Below are positions 13,001 to 25,997 of a DNA stretch of 64,000 nucleotides, piece after piece. This DNA is from Allodiplogaster sudhausi (Eukaryota; Nematoda; Chromadorea; Rhabditida; Diplogasteridae). The number at the start of each line of letters is the position of its first letter. Positions within the stretch are counted from its first letter, which is position 1. The stretch is from contig CALZFC010000100.1 of assembly GCA_945643635.1 (NCBI GenBank), forward strand, positions 608,501-672,500, read 5' to 3'. The notes under the pieces are model-generated. The model was not told the DNA's origin. It made no database searches and saw nothing but the letters and a program-made list of their open reading frames with translations. Made by a program: the position numbers and the translations under genes.

Positions 13001-13100
13001 ATGTATGTTACATTGGCACAAATGAAAGTAGCCAGCGATAAATTGATAAAGAATCAATTATTTCTTTAAAAAAACAACAAGCGAACCTGCTGTCGGCCAT
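10054..13100 (-). CDS. Cysteine synthase-like PLP enzyme
   Basis: Fold-type II PLP enzyme of the cysteine synthase/cystathionine beta-synthase family. Exons in transcript order: 13100-13087, 12984-12887, 12727-12639, 12079-11951, 11757-11632, 11499-11425, 11298-11212, 11043-10974, 10767-10642, 10509-10401, 10159-10054. They total 1,029 nt, 342 residues, the usual length of a stand-alone cysteine synthase. Visible motifs: [13 protein letters not shown] at the N-terminus, PLP lysine in CSVKDR (about K51), substrate loop ATSGNTG (about 78-84), phosphate loop GTGGT (about 186-190), and GISSGA (about 272-277). There is no CBS domain or haem-binding extension. In nematodes such enzymes (CYSL family) act in cysteine, cyanide and sulfide metabolism; which activity applies here cannot be read. 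The tiny first exon (MADS) rests on phase only. Intron 5 (11500-11631) needs a GC donor. A second copy of exons 7-11 lies downstream. Confidence 0.93.
12113..12295. repeat. GA-rich simple repeat in intron
   Basis: Purine-rich tract with an uninterrupted GA run around 12210-12240, inside intron 3 of the cysteine-synthase gene. The Leu/Ser-rich frame on the opposite strand is only its translation. Confidence 0.85.
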
Positions 13101-16100
13101 AGCGTAATGATTCGTTGATGGCAATAGACGGTCTGCGGGAAGGAGGGCGAGAGACTGAGAGCGAGAGAGCGATCTGAAAGAGGTAGAGAGAGTGAGAGAT
13201 GGAAAGAGAGAAGCTGGGGGAGGGGGAGAGACAAAGAAATCATCAAACTGATAACAAGAACGAGAAGCTCTCTCGTGACGCACAGCGGAAGGAAAACAGC
13301 AGAGTAGCAAAGAGAAAGGTCCTTCTTTGGCTCTGCAACTAATCGAGATAAGAGCACTCTACAATTGATGAGATCAACAGTCATTTATATTCACATAGAT
13401 CGGCCCGCTTGTGGCCTGCTATACTCCACATTAGCTAACCGCAATAATGTGTTTTTTTTTTGAAAAATAAGTGAAAAGGGTGTTAGCTGGAAATAAATAT
13501 AAAAAGAAGAAAAGTAAGTTAACGCATTCCTACTTTTGCTGCTGTTGTTTTTCTCCCGAGGATAGACGCAGACGCTCGAAAATGAAATGAGTCATATCGC
13601 TCTTGAAGGCAATTGAACAACAAAATCGAAAGTTTCTGCCTTTAGTATAGTTATTGCTTGCTTACTTACTTGCTTTGTTTACGGCACTGAAGTGACAAGT
13701 AGGTGTAGTATACCGAAGATGAATATATGTAATACTATGCATATACAAGAACACAGATATGTATTGACTGCAAGATTTTAATGAATATTAAGTTATTATT
13801 ATTCGCGCCTCTAAATGAACTACTTTAACACTATCCGTTGATAACATATGATCATAGCATATGACATACTGACAAAGGCAAAATTGTTCAAAATCCATTC
13901 TCTTGGATCAAATCGTCAAAATTGGAAGTTGCTAACACCCAGCAACGCCTGCTCTGCTGGTTCATATCATCTCTATTGCAAGAATTTGCTCCCTTAGTAC
14001 TAAAATGTGTTGCTATTAATCTAGGAAGAAAACGGAGCAAAAGTAGACCTTAACTATTAAACAAAAACGGTAAAGGTTGAGCTCATCGCTAAAAAAAGTT
14101 CCATACAAAAAAATCGAGCTTAGTTTCGTTTCCTCCTTAAAGAAGAATAGCGCCGCTGCTGTCATCTATCAATCGTTATACCTGATCTTGAAGTTTTTTG
14201 TAATTTAAACATCTATGCAATTCTTTTCATCTTCGTCTATTTACTAATTTATGCTATTTCACGACATGCTGATATTCTTCATATTATAATTTCACAAATT
14301 TATGAACATACATACATACATATTTATTAAATGAGGGCGATCATCAAAAAATTTATTTAAAATTAGCGCTGCCCTTCGCACTCTCATTCGCGCTTGCTAT
14401 TTTCACATAGAGGGTTTGTGCGACCTGCGAAATAGCACGCGAGAATTAGAGGGAGGAATCACAGTTCGGACGCGGCATTTCGAATCATTCATTAAATATT
14501 TTTCAGTGATGGCCGTTCTTTAAGTACAAACACATGTACATCGTATAATCAATACATGCATGCACTATATATTTCGTACTGTGCATATTCCATGCTTGTA
14601 TTAAAAACGCAATCATGTTGCATATGCATATGTACATATGTATGTCTGCTTAAATTTATGTAAACATGCATTGCACAGCAATGTTTGTTTGCATAAAGGA
14701 GGCGTTGTGCTCCAACAATTCCGCACGGGTCTATTTGGACATCTGCGCTCGCTTTTATTTTCCTTCTATCTCTCATGCAATAGGAGATGTCTTCTTCGCC
14801 TTGAAAAGAAAATCTCTCTTCTACGCCAAAGACCAACTGGAGAGATTCCACCTCTCAGCTCACCATGGTGCTGGTTTATTTCCATTTTCTCGAGCTCTCT
14901 TTCGACTAATCCTTGTCATCTTCTCCCCTTTTTTATGTCGTTTTCGTTCGGATGAATTATGCGCCATTAGAGCTCAAAGGAGATAGTAGCCATTTGTTCT
15001 ACTTACTTAACCAGCTAGTGCACACCTGAAAAGAGTAATAGGAAGAACTATCAAACTGAACTTGTTGTAACGTGGTAATAGTATATTTATAAAGATGTTT
15101 GCTAAAGTGTTTGATATCATTAATGTAACCAGAAATAGTGCTCGCAAAAACTCAGGCAACTCGACACAAAAAGAGAGCAGTCCTTGGTGACCATACACAA
15201 CAGTTGCCACGTGTCCAAAAGTGCCTACTAATAGCTCTGTTTATAGAGATGTGGCCCTGTCTCCTTGTCTCTCTCTTTCTCTCTCACTCTCTCGCTCCCC
15301 TTTCTGTTTTCCATTCTCAAACGATTGGTCCTTTTAGGCCATGTCTTTTGAAACTCTAATAATTCTAGCTGTCTTGGACATTTTAACCGAACTGGATTCT
15401 TCATTTTTGCCTAACATACCATTCTCAACATTTTGGTATATGACTAAAGAAATCAACTTATTTTTTCCATCGTTTGCTTGGTTGGAACTGGTGCAAAAAG
15501 ACAGTGGTGATCTTTTTCTCAGATGCCAAACCGATTTGTGCACACACACTACAATGAGCATTTGAACTCGGCAAGTCGGGGCCAAGTAACACGTGGCCTA
15601 TTTCTCTCTCTATCCCTATTTTTCTGTTTCTCTCTGTATCTCGTCTCTCTCTTCTCTTTCTCCCCTCTCTCTCTCTGAGTGTGTATCTCTGTCTCTCGTC
15701 TCGCATGTCATCATTTCAACCACGCCTCGGCCGCGCTCTAGCTACTCCATTTTCCCTGTTGCCTTATCGTTGCTGCATTTTCACCAGGAATTGGACAACG
15801 GATTCTTTCTCTCCCTCGCCATTCCAATAAAGGAAACATATGTATATATTAAAGTGGAAGAATATGGGCAACGATTAGATATTTATGTCTCCGTGTAAAA
15901 TATGAAATGAATATTTGAACTTTCATTCTCTACCGAGCACGAGCAATATGCAGACCCTGCCATGCGCGCCCCATTTCAAGCATTTTCAATTCATTTCTTC
16001 TCGCCCATTCAGTCTTCTTCACATGTGTTCTTTTTTGTACTTTTATTTATTTATTTATTTATCTGTTTTATTATGCTGATGGCTGTATTAGTTCTATTGA

Positions 16101-16162
16101 TGTAAAATTTGCATAGATCGGTGCATTTTGGCAGAAAACAAAATTTTAAATTTCTACAGAAA
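13101..16162. other. Divergent intergenic region between cysteine synthase and XDH
   Basis: Holds the 5' regions of two divergently transcribed genes. A polypyrimidine acceptor (CCTTCCCGCAG on the minus strand) lies 36 nt before the cysteine-synthase ATG, and TTTCTACAG lies 3 nt before the XDH ATG. GA-rich repeat occurs at about 13130-13235 and CT-rich repeat at about 15256-15690. I see no supported exon; reading frames around 14550-14990 have no family resemblance. Confidence 0.6.
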
Positions 16163-19100
16163 ATGCCGTCTTCATTGCCGTCGTCATCCTCTTCCATTTG
16201 TTTCTACGTAAATGGCGCAGAAGTTCGTGTCGAGAATCCCGATCCCGAGCTCACGCTCGCCTACTTCTTGCGCAATCAGCGTTAGAAACGCTTCTTCTTT
16301 TTAAATGAAATAACATATTAGCGCGTGAATATTCGCTGAATTATCTACATGAACTAGTATAAGTAGTTAGTCAAATTTTGTTAAAAATATATGTGGATAT
16401 GACTTGCATCGCGATCTTTGTTTTGTTGGGGATTTTTGGCAGTAATCCTGAGGAGAACGCTTTTTGTTGACAGTGAACTTGACGAGAACTTTTTTTTGTT
16501 GACAGTTAACCTGACGGGAACAAAGCTGGCATGCGAAGAAGGCGCATGTGGCGCGTGCGCAGTTGCGCTCGCCAAGTGGAACACGGACAAGAAGAAGGCA
16601 GAGTTAGTGTGTTTTTTTCAGTTGATCAATAAGGGAGAAGAAGAAAAATGAATCAATCAATAAGTCTACTTTGATTTTGTTTTTGATATTTTGCACGCAA
16701 AAGTACATTCTTTAATGAGTAATTTTAATTAGTCATGATATCCACAGGTTCTTCTCGGCAAACGCATGCGTTGTGCCTCTCTTTCTGGTCGATCGGCATC
16801 TTGTGCTAACGGTCGAAGGAATCGGTAAGCACGCATTTGTTGACATGCTCAATCACTATTGCCCTGCTGGACGAATAAAATGGCTACGCCCAATCTTTCT
16901 TCAGAGGAAACTGTTATTTCGTATGCATAGGTGGGATCCTCTTATCAGCTCCTATTTGTTAAAAAAAAGAACTTGAATACCTGTATGAAAGAATGATAAT
17001 CACCGAACCTCTTTTAAATTAAATGTTCTCTTGCGCCTTATTTTCATGCAGCACCTTTCATGCTACCGAAGATTTAAAAACAATGGAATAGTCCACTGTT
17101 AATCCGTACATTTGATGAAAATTTCTTTAGGGACACCCCAGCGGCTTCACGCCGTGCAACAGCGAATCGCAATGGGCCACGGCACGCAATGTGGTTTCTG
17201 CTCGCCGGGGTAGATCATTTGGTAGATCATTTCGGTAGATCATTTGGTAGATCATTATAGAGAATATTATTAGTATTTTGATGCATTTTAAACATCTTTT
17301 TTAAGAAACAAAATTCATATTTAAACTAATTAGCGTTACTTTCACGATATCAAACCACCCATCAACTTAGTTTTGTCATGTCTGCCTACGCGCTCCTACG
17401 CAATCATCCCGAACCGACAATGGAGCAGATCAAGACGTCGCTCGTTGGTAGGTCATTTTTCTCTCTTTTATTTACGTATTCCTAGTTTAAGAAATGATTC
17501 GTTAATTAATTTTGTTCCGTAATTAAAAGTAATAGTAATATTGATTTCAGGAAATCTCTGCCGCTGCACCGGCTATCGTCCCATTCTTGAAGCGTTGCAA
17601 TCTTTTGGCAGTTAGTGCTTTCATTGCTCTGTATTAAAAAAATGAATTTCTTTCATTTGAGAAAATGCGCGGACTTCGCGCTTTACATTTAGAAAAAAAG
17701 ATAGACAGTTATAAAATCCAGAGAAGCCCTTTCATTTTCAGTGGTGAAATTAGTACAAGTTCATATTATGTATAGAGAGTAAACTCTTTTTTTTCGGAAG
17801 AGAGTTAATGTTCTCTTTGCTCTTTACATAAAGAGATCGAACTTTAGGCAGCCTTTTGACAGAAGAGCCTTCATTTTAAGAAGAGAAGAAGTCCGGTTGC
17901 TGCATGAGCGGCGGCAGTAGAGGTGGCTGTCCTTGCAAAGAGGCCGCTTCTGAAGGGGGCTCCTCGTCTGGTCAGCCACCCGAGATGGCTGGTCTCGTCT
18001 CGTACGAGTCTTTCGCTCCTTATGATCCATCGAGCGAGATCATCTTCCCGCCTGCGCTGATCGTTGGTGCCTTTAAATTCTTCATAATTATTTTCTCGTA
18101 AAAAAAGTATTTCATCATCATAACCAACTACTTTCGAACTATATTCCTTTCCTGTGATATTTTTCTGCTTATTTTAAGCTGGAAGCTACCGGTGAGTCAT
18201 CGCCACCGAAGACCCTGTCTCTTAGCGGAAAGCGAGTGAGCCTGGTTGCACCGGCCACCATGGACGAGCTGGCCGCAGCAGCCAAGGCGCATCCGCCAGA
18301 TCGCGTCATCTCGTCCGGACTCATGACGCGGCTTAGTAAGGGACGCTTTGAATTTTTTTTATCTGACGAGTAAAAAAAAGTCTTATTTTATATTCTCCTA
18401 AAATTACTTCGAACTATGTATGTATGAAACCTGCTGTTTCTCTCAAAGTTTCGTGAACAAAAAAGTAAATTTAAAAAAAAGAAATAAATAATGTGCAAAA
18501 ATTTCTTCTCAATTTCAGTACAAAGCATGTCACCAGCGGCGCCGCGAGCAGCGTCCTCATCATGGCTGTCGATCCACCGCATCGCAGATCTTGCGCACGT
18601 GTCAGTGTCGGCTGACGAGATCGTCGTCGGCTCTGCGCTCAGTCTGCGCTCGCTCGTCGCTGCCATCCATGAGCACTGCACGGTTGACGAGTATCGCGCG
18701 CCGATCGAGCGTCTCTATCGACAGTACTCGAGCGATCAGATCAAGAATGTCGCGGTGAGGAATATGCCAAATCCGTTCGTTGATAATGCACAGTGACAGA
18801 GAGGGTTTGAGAAATTCTACACAGCCAAACTTTACTACTTTCAAACAAAAATATGTAAATGCACCTTCCAAACTAGAGAGAAATGAACTCTACTTTGTTC
18901 GGCAAGGGAATGACTAAAAAGTTCACTATGGCATCCTTTCATCAATTTTTATTTTATGCAACACGTTGCAAACCTTTATTTAAAAAAATCCATTGGCAAA
19001 CAGTTTGAAAGAAATATGTAGCTAGGGGTTAGAAGAAATTGCTGGAGGTAAGCTTATGAAATGAATAGCTTGCAGTCATGGGCTGGCGCGCTTGCCTCCG

Positions 19101-22100
19101 CTTCGGCCTCCTCCGACCTCTGCACGCTCTTCCTCGGCTTGTCGTGGCGTGTGCGCCTCTTCAACTTTGCCACTGCCAGCTACCATACTCTCTCGGCAGC
19201 CGAATTCTTTTTGGGACCAAAGACATGCCTCGCGCCAACCGACATCATCATAAGTCTCCACATTCCGACGGCGCCGGTTTGTAACACAATTTCATCATAT
19301 GTGACCGTGCCGAAGAAAGGTTTTTTTCCTCTTCAATAATGTTCCAACAATGCACACGAATTCAGAAGGAGCGCATTGCCACGTTTAAAGTGGGCCAGCG
19401 TCTCGGCGGCGATGACACTGTTGTCAATTGTGTTTCCTCTCTTCATACAGGTTGAAACTAGATTGAGTTCACGATTGAAGTTTCTTTGATTATCTAGAGA
19501 TTACCTCTTTAGCTTAAGTAATTTTTTTTTAATTTGAAGATACTGGCATCGTTCGTGTCGCAATGGGACTCTATCGTAAGCCAGTTCAGCTGGAGAAAAC
19601 GAGCGTCGTTCTCGGAGAAATGTACACATGCTTTATTACATTTTCTGCATTCCTTATTTTTTTTTAAATTTCTCTTTTAAAATAAGTTTTGCCCCATTCA
19701 GGCTAAAGTCGAATGCTTCGGAGAGCGATCTTAAGGCTGCTGCGAAGACGTCTCTCCATGCCGACTTGAACGTCTTCGCTGAGCAGCCCGGCTTCGAGTA
19801 CAAGCAATCGTTGGCTCTTGCCGCCGTTCTGGAGGCATTCTTTGTGCTCGGCCGTAAGGACTCGAATGAAGGGCAGCGCGTCGTGGCCGGCGACCTCGAG
19901 CCGACCCAACTTTATCGGGTAAATACTTAAAATCTAAAAGATAATTATTTATTAATTTTTTTTATATATTTATTGTTCAATTAATTGTTGGCAGAACTAC
20001 AGTGATTCATGTTAATTTGTTGCAACAAAAAAAAATTGCGAAAATTTCCAGGTAATACCAAAGGAGCAATCGCCAGAAGACCCTGTTGGCCGGCCGCTCG
20101 CGCACATCTACGCTGACCGCCATACTTCTGGACAGGCGGCCTATGTCGGCGACATCAAAGAGCACGGTTCGCGCGCATTTTCATGTTACATCTCAATTGT
20201 TAATCAACATTTTTTTTAAAATATATTTATGACTCATCTAATAAAAGGTATGCTTCACCTCGCGCTTATGCATTCAACTGTCGCGCATGGAAGGGTGCTC
20301 TCGGTTGACCCGTCGGAGGCCCTTGGCATTCCAGGCGTCGTTGACTACGTCGACATTAAGGTTTCTTTGGGAACCTTTAATGATTAAGGGGAAACATGAA
20401 CATACATAAAATGGCTTGCTCCCTTCTCAGGATATCCCTGCCGCTGGTTCGAATCAGCCTGGCCTCATGCCTCACATGCATCTGCGTGACAACACGCCTA
20501 TTTTTGCGGATGGCTTGGTAGGTCTTTGCTTTATTCCTATGTGTTTAATCATCATAATGCTGCATGATGATGAAGTGGCACTTTGCTACTTTTATTAATT
20601 TTATATTTACTCTTATGATAAAGATATACATAATTTGCAACAATAAATACAAATGTGAAATGTTGCCCTGCATCAGGTGGAATGTCACGGCCAGCCAATC
20701 GGCGCCATAGTCGCCGAGGACGTTGTGACGGCGCGACGTGCTGCCAAGCTTGTACGCGTCCAGTATGAGCAGCTGCCGGCTGTGCTCACCATCGAGGTGC
20801 CTTTACAAGAAGGCGTGCCAATGCAAGAAGGCGTGCCATTGCCTTTACAGAATTTCATAATAGGACACTATTATTTCGACAATTCTCGCCACATGTCATT
20901 GAATCGCGTCAAGATTTTTGAGTTTACGCTTTTTGATCTTGTGTTTTTGGGCGCTATCTCTTCTTATTTCACATGAAGGATGCACTCGAGCAATCTTCCT
21001 TCCTCTCTCCTGATGCCTTCGTTTTCGGCCAGGATCTTGCGAACGTCGACAAGGCGCTGGAGGCAAGCAATTTTCTGGAGGATTTTCCTTTTTTTAAATA
21101 ATAACTTTCTGATTGTACATATATTCTTTATGAATTATCGTGTAAATGATGCAGTATCTCCATACGAAATGCTTTGTTCTCCGCGAAATAGCGCGAATTC
21201 AAAATGAGCTTCCTTTTCCATTAAAGGAATGTGGCGATCGCGTTGTCGCCGGTCGAGCATTCATCAACGGCCAAGAGCACATGTACATGGAGACGCAGTC
21301 GACTCTTGTTGTCCCTGGCGAGAATGACGAGTGGTTAGGACGAGAGAGTGAAATGTATTGAAACCAGCTGCTGTTTCTTTCTAGCTTTGTATCCATTCTT
21401 TATCAATTATATATGTATATAGATATATATATATATATATTTAAAAAAAAAACAAGAAAATTGTAATAATATTCTTCTTGTTTTTGTTTCTTGACTCTCA
21501 TAAATAATCTCATAATCATTAGGATCGTCACGACGTCTTCTCAACATCCCGCCGGCGCCCAGTACCTCATTGCTGCTGCGCTCGGCATTCAGGCGAACAA
21601 CATCGTCGTGAAGGTCGGCCTTTGCGCCGCAATTTGTCTGGCATCTTTAGAATGTCCATGGGTTATAGATGGATTGTCAGCAAGATCTAGACGCGCAGGT
21701 GCAATAATGCCGCGCCCTGTTTTTCTCATGCTCTCTCTTTATTTTGACGAAATTACATTTTTGTGAAATATAAGAGGGTCAAGGACTATTTGAAGTTTTT
21801 CTGATAAACCTTCTTTTAGACTGTTTCTTGCTGCTGCTTCTTCTTCTTCTTTCACGGTTTTAGAACAGCTCTTTGTTCCGTGTTAGGTGAAGCGTTGTGG
21901 CGGCGCCTTTGGTGGCAAGGGCTGCAGCGACAGTCCGCCGCGGCTGGCGGCCGCCGTTGCGGCGGCCAAGCTGCGTCGGCCCGTCTCCGTCGTCCTGCAT
22001 CGCAACGATGACATCTTGAGCACCGGCAAGCGTCATCCGGTCGAAGCGGACTATCGGTCATAATTATATTTATATTTTCTGTTTAAAGAGTCTTAACATC

Positions 22101-25100
22101 GGTCATAATTTTTATTTTTTTCACATGCAAATTGTTTTACTAACAAGCACAACTCTGTGGTTGCAGCGTTGGATTCGATTCGAACGGTCGTGTCAAGGTG
22201 GCCTTCATCAAGTACTACGTCGATTGCGGATACTCGTTCGATCACTCGCTTTGGGTAATTGATACAGTTTGGAAAGTAAAAAGAAACTAAATTAGTTTTA
22301 TTGATTACCTGCTTGTGGATTTTTCCGCTGATCATATAATATATCCTTAAGTATATGAACATACATTAGAGATCCGTGCTACTCGGTCCTTTAAAGGTAA
22401 CTCCGGCAGTCGCTTCGATGGGCGACGCATGCTTCAACATTCCCGTAATGCGGACGGAAGCGTACGCGCTCAAGACGAACAAGCACTCCAATACTGCATT
22501 CCGGTGCGGTTAACTTAGCATTACTATAAGGGCAATATCATCATATAAGCTCGTGCAAAAAAAAGAAATATAAACCAATGAAAACGTAATGAGATGATAG
22601 CGCCGTGATTAGAAGAAATTTTCGTTGTGCTATTGTATTTTTTATTCATTTATTAGAATTTAAAAAAAAGTCAACTTCAATTCATTTTAGTGGCTATGGC
22701 CGACCGCAGGCATTCTTCATCATGGAGTGCATTCTTAGTCGTGTTGCCCATTCTGTCGGCAAGTCGATAGAGGAGGTGTGCTTTCATGCATTTGGCTTTA
22801 TTATGTGTTAATGTTATATTAAAATTATTATTATTTTCAATTATCCGAAACCTGCCAAGAAGCCTTATTCAGGTCAAAGAAATCAACTTTGCACGAACGG
22901 GAGATGTCACGCTATTTGGAATGCCTATTCAGAATGATGTTAGTGTGTAATTTTGCCGAAATTTGTTTTTTTCTGTTATTGTTGTTGTTCTTTATCTTTA
23001 ATGACACTTTCTATTCAGGCACTCGTTGAATGCTGGGAGGAGTGCAAGCGCTTTTCACACTATGAGCAGCTCTGCGAACAAGTCGAGCATTTCAACAAGT
23101 TGGAAGCGAATTTTAAATATTTTACTGTTAGACAATTTTATGACTTAAAATTATCTTTAGGAATTCACGTCGCCTTAAGCGCGGCGTCTCGATGTCGGCC
23201 ACCCGCTTCGGACTCACTCATCCTGGGCCGATGGAGCAGGTTTCATGAGAGAGAGAGAGTGAGAGAGCGAGAGAGAGAGAGAAAGAAAAGTGAAAGAGAA
23301 AAGAGACAGAGATATAAATTGAAAGAGTGAGAGCAATCATGGTTCATTATTGATTTATTAATTTATTATTATGAACTCTTTCTATTACATATGTACATAC
23401 ATTGAATTTCTTGTCCGTTTGCCGTAGTTTCTCCTTGCTTCTCTAATGATGGATTTTTCTTCCCTTCATCACTTTCTAATGCGCACAGGGAACTGCACTC
23501 GTGCAACTCTTCATTGATGGCACTGCTCGGATTGCGATCGGCGCCGTCGAGATGGGCCAGGGCGTCACGGTGAAGTGTCAGCAGATTGCCGCGAGGGCAC
23601 TCGAGGTTTTTTTTGGAATCGTTGCAGTGCTTTATTCTTAATGTATTACCATTAGTTACTATTACTAAGGTCTTCTGGAGCATATGTATGTATGCCTGTA
23701 TTCTTGGCATTTGTGCTTGAAAGCAAAGGCTATGGCGGTGGTTTCGAATCCGAATTAAGTTTCACACGCGCTTTGACAGAATTATTGTTTTCTGCTTTGA
23801 TAGAAAGTAAGGCGGAAAACTAAATTCAATATTCGAAAACCTGCTTTATTCATCTCTTCTAGATGCCAATCGAGTGCATCACCATTCTCGAGATGGCGAC
23901 CGACAAGACAGCGAACACGATGGAGTCTGGCGGCAGCATTGGCACTGATGTCAATGGGCAAGCAGTCAGGGTGCGTTTAGGCCGATGTGTTTTTCTTAAC
24001 AAAATCATATAGGCATATATTTTATATTATCTTCGTTTACCACATAAGAGCGCGCCATTCTTTAAAGAACTGAAACACTTAAAAAAAAGTTTTACCGCGT
24101 TCTTTGCCTGAGTATGCATTGATCGAGACGGAAAGAAAATCGTAAAAATTAAAATGAATTACGATTCTTTCTCTTTCGTTTAGAAAGCCTGCGAGCGTCT
24201 GCGTGCAGGCGTGCTGCCCTTCCTAAAGGAGCACGATTTTGACTGGCGACGTGCGCTGAAGGCCGCACTCGAGGCCAAGGTCGCACTGCAGGCCAGCGAG
24301 CATATTGAGTACGGTTAATACCACCAACGATTAAGGAATGTACCGTAACTCAATTAACCGTTTATTACAGTATTTATTTTATTTATATATTCTGAATTTC
24401 ACACATGCACATACATGTTTAACTGAAATTTCGCCGTAGAATTGAGCGAAAGTCCTACGGCATGCCCGAGGGCCACAATCCGTACTTTACAACGGGCGCA
24501 GCGTGTGTTGTCGCCGAAATCGACCCACTCACCGGCGAGCACAAGGTTGGTAGGTGGGGGAGACTGTGAAAAAGTGATTAATTAATTAATTAATTAACAA
24601 ATTAATCATATCGCAGTTGTTAATAATTTGTTTAACTTTCAATCCGAGGAATTAAAAAAAGCAGCCAAAATCTTCTTGAGCTGCTCACCGTTGACATCGT
24701 CATGGACGTCGGAGACAGCATTAATCCGGCCGTCGACATTGGCCAGATCGAAGGCGGCTTCATCCAGGTTTTTGCTCAACAAAGATCATGACAAAGTATA
24801 GTAATTTTACAGGCGATAAAAGACTATGAAGTTCAGTTTGGCGATACTTTCTCAACTTTTATTGTATCTGCGCCATTTTCAAACATCGTTTTACATGTAT
24901 AACTATGTAGAAGTTTTTTTCTTCTACCAAGTTAGAGTGATCTCTTGATTCGATGAAATTTCGAGGGCTATGGCCTGCATACTTCGGAAACGCTCGAGTA
25001 CAACGCTGCTGGTAAAATAACGACAAACAGCGCGTACACCTATAAGGTTTATTCTTTTTTTCTTTATACTTTTCATTTTTTCCCAGTTTTTATCCCTCTC

Positions 25101-25333
25101 GTTTAACTATTGAGGGCCAAATTAGCAATCCGCACTTTAAAAAAAATGTTTTTTTTTACAGTCGAATTCCATCTTCTCGTAAAAGTTTCTTTGATATTCA
25201 GTTACCTCTCTCTCCCTCTCACATCCAGATTCCTACCGTGCACATGGTGCCCGAGCGCTTCCGCGTCAAGCTTCTGCAGGGCGCGCCAAACTATGCCGGC
25301 CAGATCTACGGCTCCAAGGTACTGTGTTTCACA

Positions 25334-25383
<50 letters not shown>

Positions 25384-25692
25384 AATATAAACATCTTAGG
25401 TGGTAAAAAAGGAACAATTATTACGAACTTTATAGTATATATTACAAACTTAATCGATAAAAAGGCAGAAAAGGTGAGAATCATCTGACAGATAAGATGT
25501 AACGTAAGATTATATACCAACAAACAGGGAATCGGCGAGCCTCCACTGCTGCTTGGCTGCTCAGCATATTCTGCCATTCGAAATGCGATCCTTGCCGCTC
25601 GACTGTCTGCCTCTTCAGAGGACAACAAAGACTTCGTTCAACTGGACGCGCCGCTCACGGCCAAGGCCATTCTTAAGGCATGCCAAGCCTAA
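16163..25692 (+). CDS. xdh-1: Xanthine dehydrogenase
   Basis: Molybdo-flavoenzyme that oxidises hypoxanthine and xanthine to urate; cytosolic. Exons: 16163-16280, 16506-16602, 16748-16824, 17131-17209, 17371-17447, 17551-17610, 17881-18062, 18179-18335, 18519-18754, 19076-19276, 19366-19450, 19540-19621, 19702-19918, 20052-20166, 20248-20360, 20431-20517, 20677-20796, 20979-21062, 21227-21333, 21523-21613, 21887-22056, 22167-22254, 22397-22503, 22691-22775, 22873-22938, 23019-23098, 23161-23239, 23489-23605, 23863-23970, 24184-24308, 24440-24545, 24681-24767, 24966-25046, 25229-25318, 25528-25692. Total 3,939 nt, 1,312 residues, the normal family length. Order: 2Fe-2S domains ([16 protein letters not shown] and [10 protein letters not shown]), FAD domain (about 230-430), molybdopterin domain with [19 protein letters not shown] and the catalytic-glutamate block [10 protein letters not shown] (about 1259-1268). 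Intron 18 needs a GC donor. The start of exon 7 could be 3 nt later. Aldehyde oxidase is a less likely alternative. Confidence 0.95.
23248..23325. repeat. GA-rich simple repeat in XDH intron 27
   Basis: GAGAGAG runs interrupted by A and T, starting a few bases after the donor site of exon 27. Confidence 0.85.
25336..25381. repeat. (TA)n microsatellite in last XDH intron
   Basis: Uninterrupted AT alternation immediately after exon 34 of the XDH gene; it generates Tyr/Ile reading frames on both strands that are not genes. Confidence 0.95.
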
Positions 25693-25997
25693 TGTGTTGC
25701 ATATTCATATGTAAAGAGGAATATGCCTTGCTACAAACGATGAATAGGCATCGTATGCTTAATCTGCTATTTTCCTCCATCCTTCACTTTGGGTTGTTTG
25801 CCTCGGTGTTTTTGTTGTTTTCCTATTAGACAGAAATTGTCGTAGATAATATTGTTGCCAACAGGCTGTACAGATAAATATTCATGATAATATACATATC
25901 TGCTCTTCATGTCATTTCTGATCTAAGTCGCATTATCAAACATCAAACTAATCGGAATTATGAATATTCAGTGATCAATAAAATTATTAAGAAGTAT

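Noticed and set aside
14549..14986. Overlapping frames of about 100 codons on both strands
   Set aside because: They overlap each other, contain no family motif and lie in the divergent upstream region.
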